Shown piece by piece: positions 7,020 through 13,900 of a stretch of 16,941 nucleotides of DNA (the stretch's first letter is position 1; the number at the start of each line of letters is the position of its first letter). Both the position numbers and the translations under genes were made by a program. This stretch comes from CAZOOA01 sp964581355 (lineage in GTDB: Bacteria > Bacillota > Dethiobacteria > DTU022 > UBA8154), in contig CAZOOA010000059.1 of the NCBI GenBank assembly GCA_964581355.1, forward strand, positions 1 through 16,941, in the 5' to 3' direction. The notes under the pieces were generated by a model. That model ran no database searches. It worked only from the letters and a program-made list of their open reading frames with translations, and was not told the DNA's origin.

Positions 7020-7087
7020 GAATAATAACCCTCCAATAATTCAAAGTTAAATATATGCATTTATATGAATTACTAACCGCCACGGTT

Positions 7088-7546
7088 TTATTTCAACGGA
7101 AACACGATCCGGGTCAGCAGTTCTTTTTCCGGGACATCCATGGGAGAATTATAATAATACTCATAAGCCACCCCTGTGGCCTCGTATCCGTTTTCGTCAA
7201 TCCATTTGGCCATCTTGTCGTACGGCTCCTCCATCCCCGCATAAGGCCCTTTATACATAGTCGCCAGCATCTTGGCTGCGGGTATTTCCCCCGCCTTAAT
7301 CTCGCCTTTTTCAGGGAGCACTTTTTCCACCGGAAAACCCATCTCCACATCCAGGTCCTCCATATCCAGGTTATAATACGCCGTAAAAGGTGCATCAGCG
7401 GGCTTTTCTCCCAGCTCGCTCAAGTAATCCAATATTTTCATGTAGTTTGCCCCGATCAGGTCGGGCAGCTCCTGCAGGCTGGTCCTCACCCTGATTGACA
7501 ACACTGGCTGCGCTTCTTTTTCCATTAACTCCATTTTAAACATCAT
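7088..7546 (-). CDS. GyrI-like / AraC effector-binding domain protein (152 aa)
   Basis: The whole protein is one effector-binding domain of the GyrI-like (SOUL/BmrR C-terminal) fold. It begins with a strand KEAQPVLSIRVRTSL and has FTAYYNLDMEDLDVEMGFPV near the middle. The typical end TGVAYEYYYNSPMDVPEKE holds the acidic residues that usually face the ligand pocket, followed by LLTRIVFPLK. There is no helix-turn-helix, so it is a stand-alone binding protein and not a complete regulator. Known relatives bind cationic or hydrophobic compounds, and some have hydrolase activity on them. The start is ATG 7546, with an immediately following second ATG; GGAAAGGGG lies upstream. It is the first gene of a pair with the Fe-S flavoprotein, which hints that both respond to the same small molecule or redox stress. 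Confidence 0.87.
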   Translation of the reverse strand: MMFKMELMEKEAQPVLSIRVRTSLQELPDLIGANYMKILDYLSELGEKPADAPFTAYYNLDMEDLDVEMGFPVEKVLPEKGEIKAGEIPAAKMLATMYKGPYAGMEEPYDKMAKWIDENGYEATGVAYEYYYNSPMDVPEKELLTRIVFPLK

Positions 7547-7609
7547 TTTCTTTTCCCCTTTCCAGCTTTTGCTTAGTTATTTTGCTTCCTGTTGGAAGTA
7601 TTCCTCTTT

Positions 7610-7638
7610 ATTATCTATTATTTTTCTTCTAAATACAA
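7610..7638 (-). promoter_or_regulatory. candidate promoter for the GyrI-like/flavoprotein pair
   Basis: Minus-strand TTGTAT (7638-7633) and GATAAT (7615-7610) have a 17-bp spacer. They lie about 65 bp upstream of the ATG. The dyad GGAAGTATTCC lies just downstream, at or near the expected transcription start, where a repressor could act. Confidence 0.45.
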
Positions 7639-7910
7639 CTTTTTCTATCACACAGCACCAACTTCCACCTTGTCCGGTTTAACCATATTCAACTCCAGTA
7701 GGGGAAATCCCAACATCATCCTTCAAACAGGTAGGCTTCAATCATACATAGAAACATAGAATCTTTTTATTACGTTTCTGTCCAGGGGCAAAAGATTGCC
7801 ACCCTTCCCTAAATCTTATCCGTTTCTATATTTGAACTAAAAATTGTCCTTGTTTTTACTGCCAAAGTAATGAAAAAAATCAAAATATAGTTTACAATAG
7901 TGTATAAATG

Positions 7911-7942
7911 ATTGGGCCCGTTTTTCACAGGGCCAATTTTTT
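7911..7942 (+). terminator. terminator-like hairpin in the acyltransferase operon leader
   Basis: ATTGGGCCC (7911-7919) pairs with GGGCCAAT (about 7930-7936) with one bulged G, a loop of about ten nt, and a run of six T at 7937-7942. It is followed within five bases by the GAGGTGAT ribosome binding site of the first gene. On the minus strand no T run follows, so it is directed at rightward transcription. It either ends transcripts from upstream or attenuates the operon itself. Confidence 0.6.
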
Positions 7943-7962
7943 AAGTGAGGTGATCAGTTCCC

Positions 7963-8862
7963 GTGAAAAAGTTAAACAGCGTAGCCGAAGTGGATGCTGA
8001 AGCGCTGGCGAAAGGACCGGTCAGGCTGGCCATTCTTTCTCCCGGTGATCCCAGCTTTATGCAGGCCATCAAAGCCGCTTACGAAAAGAACCTGATTACA
8101 CCGGTGCTGGTGGGCAAAAAAGAACTGATGCAGAAGGTGGCAGCAGAGATTGATTTCGATATCAGTGCCTTTGAACAAATTTACCTGGAAAACCCGCAGC
8201 CCATTGCCGACAAGGGTGCCGAGCTGCTTTCCACCGGCGAAGTGGATGCCATCAGCAAGGGCCAGATGTCCACCAATTTCGTTTACCGGGCTGTTATCCG
8301 TAAAATGAAACAAGAGGGCCAGCAGCAGATGATCGCTGTAACCTCTTTCTGGGAAATTTCTCCTTTAGAGGATTTTGTCATCTTAACAGACCCGGGGGTA
8401 AATATCTGGCCCGACCGGGACACCAAGGTAGAACTGGCCAAAAAGGCCATTCATTACCTGGGACTTTTTGGCCATGACGACCCGCGGATCATGCTCCTGT
8501 CGGCAAGGAGGGAAATAAGCCGTGAGCTTCCTTCCCATACCGACGCGGATTATCTTAAAAAAGTTCTGGCTGACGAAGGATATAGCTGCCCTGTCGGCAG
8601 CGGCAACTTCAAAGATTTGTTTGAAGCAGAGCCGGACCGGCGGCCCAACATCCTGCTGATGCCCCACCTCGTCACCGGCAACAGCGTGGTCAAGCTGGAC
8701 TTTCTTATGGATGTAAAACGGCGAGGTATCATTATGACCTCCTGGGGGCCGGTCCTGATCCCGGCCCGGGCCGACAGCGCCACACACCTGCTTAACGAGA
8801 TCACCCTGGCAGTGACCGTAGCCTGCCGTTTCAAGGAGGGATACCATGAAAACTTTTGCTGA
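7963..8862 (+). CDS. phosphate acyltransferase family (Ptb-like) subunit/paralogue 1, 299 aa
   Basis: The protein aligns end to end with phosphotransbutyrylases (phosphate acetyl/butyryl transferase family), which make acyl phosphate from acyl-CoA and phosphate. Seen landmarks are RLAILSPGDPSFMQAIKAA (21-39), STGEVDAISKGQMSTNFVYR (90-109), VILTDPGVNIWPD (139-151), and GPVLIPARADSATHLLNEI (262-280). The stretch that usually reads NPxMPSTxDAAxLSKM...DGPLALD is replaced by unrelated sequence (about 181-222). In the C-terminal motif the usual S-R-A-D-S is A-R-A-D-S. The start is GTG 7963, eight nt after GAGGTGAT. The next gene overlaps by 17 nt, so translation is coupled. It may be inactive alone and need the second paralogue, or act on another acyl group. 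Confidence 0.82.
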   Translation: MKKLNSVAEVDAEALAKGPVRLAILSPGDPSFMQAIKAAYEKNLITPVLVGKKELMQKVAAEIDFDISAFEQIYLENPQPIADKGAELLSTGEVDAISKGQMSTNFVYRAVIRKMKQEGQQQMIAVTSFWEISPLEDFVILTDPGVNIWPDRDTKVELAKKAIHYLGLFGHDDPRIMLLSARREISRELPSHTDADYLKKVLADEGYSCPVGSGNFKDLFEAEPDRRPNILLMPHLVTGNSVVKLDFLMDVKRRGIIMTSWGPVLIPARADSATHLLNEITLAVTVACRFKEGYHENFC

Positions 8863-9682
8863 AATTTTGGAGCAGGCCCCTGCCTGCCGGGTGCTGATCG
8901 CTCCCGCCCCGGGAAGCAACAGCAAGGGAATTAACAACAGCTGGCTGGAAACAGTTAAAGAAGATCTGCTCCGCAGGGGTAATGAAGTGAGATACCAGGA
9001 AGGCAGCGGGGAACAGGCTGTGAAAGATGCCTGCAGCGCAGTAAAAAACGGGCAGGCAGACATGCTTATGCAGGGAGATATTCCCCTGGAGCGTTTTTAT
9101 GCCCTCCTGGAAGAAGAAGGCATTTTGGAAAAAACGCCTTGTTTTGCCAGCCTCTTTGAAGACCGGGTCCGCAACAAACTGTTCCTGGTAGCCGACACCT
9201 ATATACATGACTTTCCCGGTTTGAAAGAAAAAATAACCTTTGTAAACAAGATGATCGAGCTTGCCGGGATACTGGGTATGGAAAAACCCAAAATAGCTGT
9301 TCTCTCCGCCATCGAAACGGTCAACCCGGCCATCCCTTCAACGGCAGAAGCAGCGGTCCTTTCCAAGATGTCCCAGCGCGGGCAGTTTAATGCGCTGGTG
9401 GAAGGTCCCCTGGACATCGATGCCCTGGCCAAGCAAGAAGCAGCCCGGCTCAAGGGCGTTGACAGCCCGGTCCCCGGTGACTACGACGCCATCCTGGGAC
9501 CCGATATCGAAACGGCACATGCCCTTTCCCAGGCCTTCACCTTTATCGGCCGCTACCCAACAGCGGGCATCCTTTTGGGGACGCATAAGCCGGTAATCAT
9601 CCATCCCGGTTTCATCCCCCGGGAGAATAAAGCGGTAGAAGTGGCCATTCATGCCCTGCAAGGGGGTGCTGGCATTGGGTGA
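8846..9682 (+). CDS. phosphate acyltransferase family (Ptb-like) subunit/paralogue 2, 278 aa
   Basis: This is a second, divergent member of the same family. It keeps the middle part that paralogue 1 lacks: LGMEKPKIAVLSAIETVNP (143-161), IPSTAEAAVLSKMSQRGQF (163-181) and VEGPLDIDALAKQEAA. AILGPDIETAHALSQAF and GILLGTHKPVIIHPG follow. In contrast, the N-terminal KGxxxT-type motif is QGDIPLERF and the C-terminal S-R-A-D-S is lost, replaced by IPRENKAVE. The start is ATG 8846 with AAGGAGGGA six nt upstream, inside the end of the first gene. Its stop overlaps the likely TTG start of butyrate kinase (TTGGGTGA). The complementary pattern of kept motifs and the tight overlaps suggest that the two proteins work as a complex; that is inference. 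Confidence 0.82.
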   Translation: MKTFAEILEQAPACRVLIAPAPGSNSKGINNSWLETVKEDLLRRGNEVRYQEGSGEQAVKDACSAVKNGQADMLMQGDIPLERFYALLEEEGILEKTPCFASLFEDRVRNKLFLVADTYIHDFPGLKEKITFVNKMIELAGILGMEKPKIAVLSAIETVNPAIPSTAEAAVLSKMSQRGQFNALVEGPLDIDALAKQEAARLKGVDSPVPGDYDAILGPDIETAHALSQAFTFIGRYPTAGILLGTHKPVIIHPGFIPRENKAVEVAIHALQGGAGIG

Positions 9683-10724
9683 TCCTCTTTTGCTTATCCT
9701 CAATATGGGTTCCACCAGCACCAAGGTGGCTGTTTTTCAGGGGCGCGAGGCCCGTTTCCAGGAAGAACTGCCCTTCTCCCAATCCCTGACCCTCACAGAG
9801 CAGCTACCCCTGCGCCGGGACCAGGTCATGGCTTTTTTGCAAGAAAAAGGCATCGCCCTCAACGACCTGGAGATAATCGTCTCCCGGGGCGGGCTGATCA
9901 AACCGCTGCCGGCGGGCATCTATGCCATCAATGAGGTCATGTGCAGCGACCTTTTGGCGGGGAAATACGGCGTCCACGCCTCTGCCCTGGGACCCGCCAT
10001 CGCCAGGGAGCTGGCAGAAAAAGCAGACATTCCCGCCGTCACCCTGGACCCTCCTTCCACAGATGAGTTCCATGAGTTGGCCCGCTTTTCGGGAATTCCC
10101 GAAATAGAACGCACAAGCGCTTTTCATGCCCTAAGCCAGAAAGCAGCGGCCCGCCAGCTGGCAGGGAAACTGGGATTGGATTACGAACAAGCTTCTTTCA
10201 TCGTGACCCACCTTGGCGGTGGGATAACCGTTGGAGCCCACCTAAAAGGGAAAGTGGTGGACTGCACCCACGGCCTCCACGAAGGCCCCTTTACCCCGGA
10301 GCGGGCAGGGGGCCTACCCACGCTTCCCTTAATCGAACTGGCCCAGTCCGGGCTAGAGCAAAAGGAGCTGCAGCAAAAACTGGTGGGAAATGGCGGCCTA
10401 TCGGGGTATTTGGGGACCAAGGACGTCAGGGAAATAGAAAAGCAAATTGACAAAGGAGACGGCCAGGCCGAACTGGCCCTGGCCGCCATGATCTACCAGG
10501 TGGCCAAGGAGATCGGCTCCATGGCCGCCGTCCTGCAAGGAAAAGTGGATGCCATAGTGCTGACAGGGGGCCTTACCCGCTCCAGCCTGCTGGTGGGCTG
10601 GCTGGAAGAGCGGATCTCCTTCCTGGCCCCGGTCCATATTGTCCCGGAAAACGAAATGCTGGCCCTGGCCGAGGGAGGTTTAAGGGCCCTGTCAGGGGTT
10701 GAGCAGATCCAAACATATGAATAA
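9675..10724 (+). CDS. buk: butyrate kinase (349 aa)
   Basis: The protein matches butyrate kinases over its full length (family about 355 residues). These enzymes transfer phosphate from butyryl phosphate to ADP. The N-terminal phosphate loop is ILNMGSTSTKVAVF. Further landmarks are SRGGLIKPLPAGIYAIN, LDPPSTDEFHELARFSGIPEIER with SAFHALSQKAAAR, VTHLGGGITVGAHLKGKVVD, and near the end IVLTGGLTRSSLL and EGGLRALSG. The usual N-P-G of the loop is N-M-G here. I choose TTG 9675: AAGGGGGTG lies six nt upstream, it overlaps the preceding stop, and it gives the expected eight residues before the loop. An ATG at 9651 in the same frame would add eight residues. Last gene of the acyltransferase operon; the chain could run either way, giving ATP from acyl-CoA. 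Confidence 0.92.
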   Translation: MGDPLLLILNMGSTSTKVAVFQGREARFQEELPFSQSLTLTEQLPLRRDQVMAFLQEKGIALNDLEIIVSRGGLIKPLPAGIYAINEVMCSDLLAGKYGVHASALGPAIARELAEKADIPAVTLDPPSTDEFHELARFSGIPEIERTSAFHALSQKAAARQLAGKLGLDYEQASFIVTHLGGGITVGAHLKGKVVDCTHGLHEGPFTPERAGGLPTLPLIELAQSGLEQKELQQKLVGNGGLSGYLGTKDVREIEKQIDKGDGQAELALAAMIYQVAKEIGSMAAVLQGKVDAIVLTGGLTRSSLLVGWLEERISFLAPVHIVPENEMLALAEGGLRALSGVEQIQTYE

Positions 10725-10817
10725 CTCAATATGAGATCTTAATCAAATGCAGGCTTTATTTGCATTGACCCTGCAAAGCGTTAGCACAGTATATCGGGGC
10801 AGCCTGCTAAAAGCGGT

Positions 10818-10880
10818 GTACAAGATCATTCTCTCGGAGACAGTTATTTTTGTTGCTGCTCTTAGTTCGTGATCTTGTAC
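10818..10880. repeat. 10-bp inverted repeat at the convergent gene junction
   Basis: GTACAAGATC (10818-10827) and GATCTTGTAC (10871-10880) are perfect inverted copies 43 nt apart. The right arm lies in the last codons of the SLH peptidase gene. Inside the loop is a small TCTC/GAGA hairpin. No T run follows on either strand, so it is not a classical terminator, but its position between two convergent genes suggests a transcript-end structure. Confidence 0.45.
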
Positions 10881-13558
10881 TCAAATTCAACTGTATATTT
10901 TCCCGGACCATATTCAGTTAACTTTTCTACCGTATAAGTCCCGGAAATACCGGTTTCATCGATAATGCAGTCCTGGGTGATTTTTTCGCCCGTCGCCAAA
11001 GTGTAAGACTTTTTACCGTGTTCAAGAGCAACACTTCCCCTGGAAACTCCATGGGGATAATCTTCTTTTTTCTGATCGCTTCTCATGTCTCCTGTCTCAG
11101 TATAATTAATCCACCCTGTTGATTTTGCTGCAGGGAACTCGTAAAATCCAACCTTGCCGTCTTCAGGCAGGGTAAATTTTACAAGCTGATCTTCCTCGTC
11201 ATATTCTTCACTGATGCTGCCCGAACGCGTCACACTTTGCTTGAGTACAGGCGGCCCGATCTCCGGGACATCCGGCATGTGAAAAGGATTGGGCATTTCT
11301 GTAACGGTAAGGCTGGAAAAAGTCGCACTTCTTTTAGTCAATACATAAGCGCCGGCAATGGGACAGTACTCGAACGCGTCTGCGGAATACAACTCGAGGG
11401 TGTCTGTAAATACCAGGCCGCCCCCGCTTACACTGGCATCAAAGTTGATTTTGGTATACCCTTCCATGGGGCAATCGGCTCTTGTATCAAGGGTATATTC
11501 ATAGAATAAACCCTCTTGAAGAAAGCCATTGGAATGGATTAAAACAACAACGTCTACATTCTCGGCATCTTTTCTCCTGCAGAATTCCCTGTATTTGAGA
11601 TCAGTCCAGTCTTCAAGGGTCCATGTATCGCCGATTTTGACAAGAGCCTGCCTTTTGACATACTGAACGTTATTCCTTTCGGGAATTTCAACTTCAAAAT
11701 CAAACCTGGCCCATGCCATCTCCTCTGGAGGGGGTATAAACTCGAAGCGCTGGTATACGATGCCGCCGTTATCCATAAAGACGCTGTATTCTCTTTCTTC
11801 CGTAAACCATACCTCATACTTTTCCTTGCTGTTGCCAGCAGGTTTTTTCTCCGGGAAAAAAGGGGTATCAACATAGAGCTTATATGGTTCTTGATTCCAG
11901 TTGTAGAAGGCAAATTCTCCATAGAAATCCTTCATATTTTCCCACCCTATTTCACGCATGAACATCCCGCTAATATCCATGGTGAAACTCTCCCCCACAG
12001 CAGCATTTAAAATTTCTACTATATCGGGGGGCGTTCCCCAGTAATTACCCAGGAAATAGAATAACATGTAGCTTGCATACTCTCTTGTGTTGAAAGTGGA
12101 GAGCCTGTCGGAATTGAGATGTTCAAAAAATTCATCCAGGTATTCGTGCTCCGTGTTGTAAGAAGGATAAACATGATGCTCCGACCAGACAGCGGTTGCT
12201 TCTATGAGCCACTCCAGCTCAGGGCTTATATCAAACCAGGTCAGCCCCATCTCGTACTGGAAAATGTGAAACAGCTCGTGCACCGCGGTAGCTTGAAGTT
12301 CCTGGTCTCCCAGGGACTCGTTTAACCTTATTTCATATCTGGAGATATTGCCGTTTCTGCTATAATATATGGCTTCACCATTAATATCTGCAGCCAGCCT
12401 GTTGGTAAGATATATTTCCAGATCAAGGGCGGGCTGTATGTTGAGCAGGTCTTTGAACATGGGCCAGGCCTTTTTTATCGCTTCTTCTATCTCCAGAACC
12501 TGCAGCTCGATCTCCAGCTGCTTGCTGGCAGGCAGGCCTTTTACCCTGTAGTACAAGGTTATATCGGAGGAAACAGCGCTGATATTAAGGCCTATTTTGT
12601 TCCAGTCATTCACGGCTGCATGCGCGGTTTTTACCAACCCAAGATTTTTTAGCAGATTGCTGTCCTCAGCATAAGCGGGATGAAAGTAGCTGCCCGGGTC
12701 TTTAGGCGAAAGGATAAAAGGCCTCACAGCGGCTTCAGTTTGGGGATCCAGCTCATGCTGGTGGTTGATCAGCCACTGCAGCTCGCTTTTAAGCGTAATT
12801 TTTTTGTCTGTACCTTTGGGCCCGGTGTACTGTTCTGGAAGATTTTCGGGAGCATATACCGCCTGCAGCATTAGCAGAACTTCTGTTTTTCGGTCTATTT
12901 CTCCGTCCAGGAAGGCCTGTTGTATTTTTGCATAAGGGCTGGCTTTTTCGGCAACTCCGGCGATCCCAAGCGCCCTGACAGCCATTACGGCTGCTTCCGC
13001 CCTGGTGGCGGTACCGGCGGGACGGAAGGTGTTATCGGGATAACCGGTGATTATGCCCTGGTTGTAAGCTTCCGTCACGTATCCAAAAAAGCCGGGACCC
13101 ACTTCGCCGGCATCCTGGAAGGGAATGGCAGTCGTTCCTGTCCCACCTCCTAGCAGACGAACCGTCATCATGGCGATTTCTTCTCGGGTTATAGGCTCGT
13201 CAGGGCCGTAATGCTGTTTATACACTTCGATGTCTATGATCCCCTCCTGGACAAGCATCTCTATCCTGCCCTGTCCCCAGTGACCATCGATATCGGGAAA
13301 AGAAACGCCTTTTGCTTCTTTAAGACCGAGTGCGCCCCACAGCACTGATGAGAATTCCGCCCGGGTGATGGTATTCCCGGGCCTGTACGTCCCGTCGGGA
13401 TAGCCTGTGATCGCCCCCATACCGACCAACTGCCTGATTTCACCTTCTGCCCAGTGATCTGTCACGTCAGATAACGCCGAAGTGCCCGCCATGGAAACCG
13501 AAAACAACAAGATCGCCAGCAGAACCGCCAGGACAACAAATTTCCGAAAGCGAAGCAT
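10862..13558 (-). CDS. SLH-domain surface metallopeptidase (HExxH), 898 aa
   Basis: A basic start and hydrophobic helix (residues 6-24) form a signal peptide. Three SLH domains follow at about 30-72, 86-135 and 145-197; two contain the ITGYPDGTYRP / ITGYPDNTFRP signature, and TRAE or TREE motifs are present in all. They normally bind pyruvylated wall polymer. After a spacer, residues 420-460 carry AVHELFHIFQYEMG with H427-E-L-F-H431 and, 22 residues later, E453 in WLIEATAVW. This is the zinc site of gluzincin-type peptidases. The last 330 residues are beta-rich and unassigned. The start is ATG 13558 with a perfect AAGGAGG. It would be an extracellular, wall-held zinc peptidase; the substrate is unknown. 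The leader carries an intrinsic terminator about 70 nt upstream of the start codon. Confidence 0.88.
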   Translation of the reverse strand: MLRFRKFVVLAVLLAILLFSVSMAGTSALSDVTDHWAEGEIRQLVGMGAITGYPDGTYRPGNTITRAEFSSVLWGALGLKEAKGVSFPDIDGHWGQGRIEMLVQEGIIDIEVYKQHYGPDEPITREEIAMMTVRLLGGGTGTTAIPFQDAGEVGPGFFGYVTEAYNQGIITGYPDNTFRPAGTATRAEAAVMAVRALGIAGVAEKASPYAKIQQAFLDGEIDRKTEVLLMLQAVYAPENLPEQYTGPKGTDKKITLKSELQWLINHQHELDPQTEAAVRPFILSPKDPGSYFHPAYAEDSNLLKNLGLVKTAHAAVNDWNKIGLNISAVSSDITLYYRVKGLPASKQLEIELQVLEIEEAIKKAWPMFKDLLNIQPALDLEIYLTNRLAADINGEAIYYSRNGNISRYEIRLNESLGDQELQATAVHELFHIFQYEMGLTWFDISPELEWLIEATAVWSEHHVYPSYNTEHEYLDEFFEHLNSDRLSTFNTREYASYMLFYFLGNYWGTPPDIVEILNAAVGESFTMDISGMFMREIGWENMKDFYGEFAFYNWNQEPYKLYVDTPFFPEKKPAGNSKEKYEVWFTEEREYSVFMDNGGIVYQRFEFIPPPEEMAWARFDFEVEIPERNNVQYVKRQALVKIGDTWTLEDWTDLKYREFCRRKDAENVDVVVLIHSNGFLQEGLFYEYTLDTRADCPMEGYTKINFDASVSGGGLVFTDTLELYSADAFEYCPIAGAYVLTKRSATFSSLTVTEMPNPFHMPDVPEIGPPVLKQSVTRSGSISEEYDEEDQLVKFTLPEDGKVGFYEFPAAKSTGWINYTETGDMRSDQKKEDYPHGVSRGSVALEHGKKSYTLATGEKITQDCIIDETGISGTYTVEKLTEYGPGKYTVEFEYKITN

Positions 13559-13625
13559 ATGATTACCTCCTTAAATATAATCAGCTTGATGCAGCTGCTA
13601 AACAATCCTGTCCCGCATTGATACG

Positions 13626-13654
13626 CAAAAAACCGACCACGCCCAATGGTCGGT
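13626..13654 (-). terminator. intrinsic terminator in the SLH peptidase leader
   Basis: A perfect 9-bp stem (AACCGACCA / TGGTCGGTT) with a 7-nt loop is followed on the minus strand by six T including the stem's last two. It is GC-rich at the base and directed leftward, before the gene rather than after one. Confidence 0.75.
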
Positions 13655-13721
13655 TACGCAACTGGCTCACAGCAGGTCCTTAGCGTCCAGGTGAAACCTG
13701 CCGATCACTGCCCCCATTATA
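13626..13721 (-). ncRNA. structured leader with intrinsic terminator (putative attenuator)
   Basis: On the minus strand TATAAT at 13721-13716 (with a weak TTGAGA 19 bp upstream) or TATAAT at 13732-13727 would start a transcript near 13710-13720. The first 60 nt can form CAGGT-TTC-ACCTG, and a downstream GACCTGC can compete for the same left arm. A strong terminator follows: AACCGACCA, seven-nt loop, TGGTCGGTT, then T's (about 13654-13626). The SLH peptidase start is only about 70 nt further on, with no usable promoter in between, so expression would require read-through. The segments GACGC and GAGCCAGTTGC faintly recall the c-di-GMP-I riboswitch, but its second arm is missing, so no class is assigned. 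Confidence 0.5.
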
Positions 13722-13779
13722 AGTTTATTATACCGCAAATTCTCAATAAAATATTCTGATTTCCTGTTTTTTTTTAAAT

Positions 13780-13801
13780 ATTGAGATTTAATTGAGATTT
13801 T
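13780..13801. repeat. 11-bp tandem direct repeat upstream of vapBC promoter
   Basis: ATTGAGATTTA (13780-13790) is directly followed by ATTGAGATTTT (13791-13801), differing only in the last base. It ends 22 bp before the -35 box of the toxin-antitoxin promoter, so it may be an upstream binding site or a simple AT-rich duplication. Confidence 0.5.
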
Positions 13802-13823
13802 TTGGTAACAATTTTTAGGAGCC

Positions 13824-13852
13824 TTGACAAAACAAACGGATAAAGCTATGAT
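13824..13852 (+). promoter_or_regulatory. strong promoter for the toxin-antitoxin genes
   Basis: A perfect TTGACA (13824-13829), a 17-bp spacer and TATGAT (13847-13852) form the best promoter match in the window. The start of transcription is expected near 13859, about 40 nt before the antitoxin ATG. Confidence 0.8.
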
Positions 13853-13860
13853 GGATGTGT

Positions 13861-13873
13861 AATGTGTAACATT
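13861..13873. promoter_or_regulatory. dyad AATGT-GTA-ACATT, likely antitoxin operator
   Basis: A perfect 5-bp inverted repeat with a 3-bp centre sits at the expected transcription start. Ribbon-helix-helix antitoxins commonly repress their own operon from such sites. Outer GGAT and ATCC blocks flank it at 13853 and 13877, one base off perfect symmetry. Confidence 0.5.
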
Positions 13874-13900
13874 CATATCCTGGTAAGGAGTTGTTTTATC

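Larger units (their letters stand above)
7547..7962. other. 416-bp divergent intergenic region
   Basis: This AT-rich region separates the minus-strand GyrI-like gene from the plus-strand acyltransferase operon. It contains a candidate minus-strand promoter near 7610-7638 and, beside it, the near-palindrome GGAAGTATTCC (about 7594-7604). At the right end is a terminator-like hairpin in the operon leader. No gene was seen in 7640-7900. A plus-strand promoter must lie upstream of 7911; TATAAA at 7903-7908 is the closest -10-like box but has no good -35 partner. Confidence 0.5.
13559..13900. other. 342-bp divergent regulatory region (SLH peptidase / vapBC)
   Basis: Leftward, it holds two TATAAT boxes, a foldable leader and an intrinsic terminator for the SLH peptidase. 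Rightward, it holds an 11-bp tandem repeat, a near-consensus promoter and a dyad for the toxin-antitoxin genes. A 16-codon minus-strand frame (MGAVIGRFHLDAKDLL, 13718-13668) begins inside one TATAAT box and is probably not translated. No further gene was found. Confidence 0.6.

Noticed and set aside
7840..7910. Sigma-54 promoter for the acyltransferase operon, as in some branched-chain acid operons
   Set aside because: No GG-N10-GC element with the right spacing was seen.
8383..9063. 226-codon open frame on the minus strand
   Set aside because: It lies opposite the acyltransferase genes, has no family-like motifs and lacks a convincing binding site; the opposite strand has clear protein homology.
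13655..13715. c-di-GMP-I (GEMM) riboswitch before the SLH peptidase
   Set aside because: GACGC and GAGCCAGTTGC are reminiscent, but only about ten bases separate them, so the second arm with its tetraloop receptor is missing. Kept as an unclassified leader.
13668..13718. 16-residue leader peptide MGAVIGRFHLDAKDLL
   Set aside because: Its ATG overlaps the TATAAT box, so a transcript from that promoter would not contain it, and no binding site precedes it.
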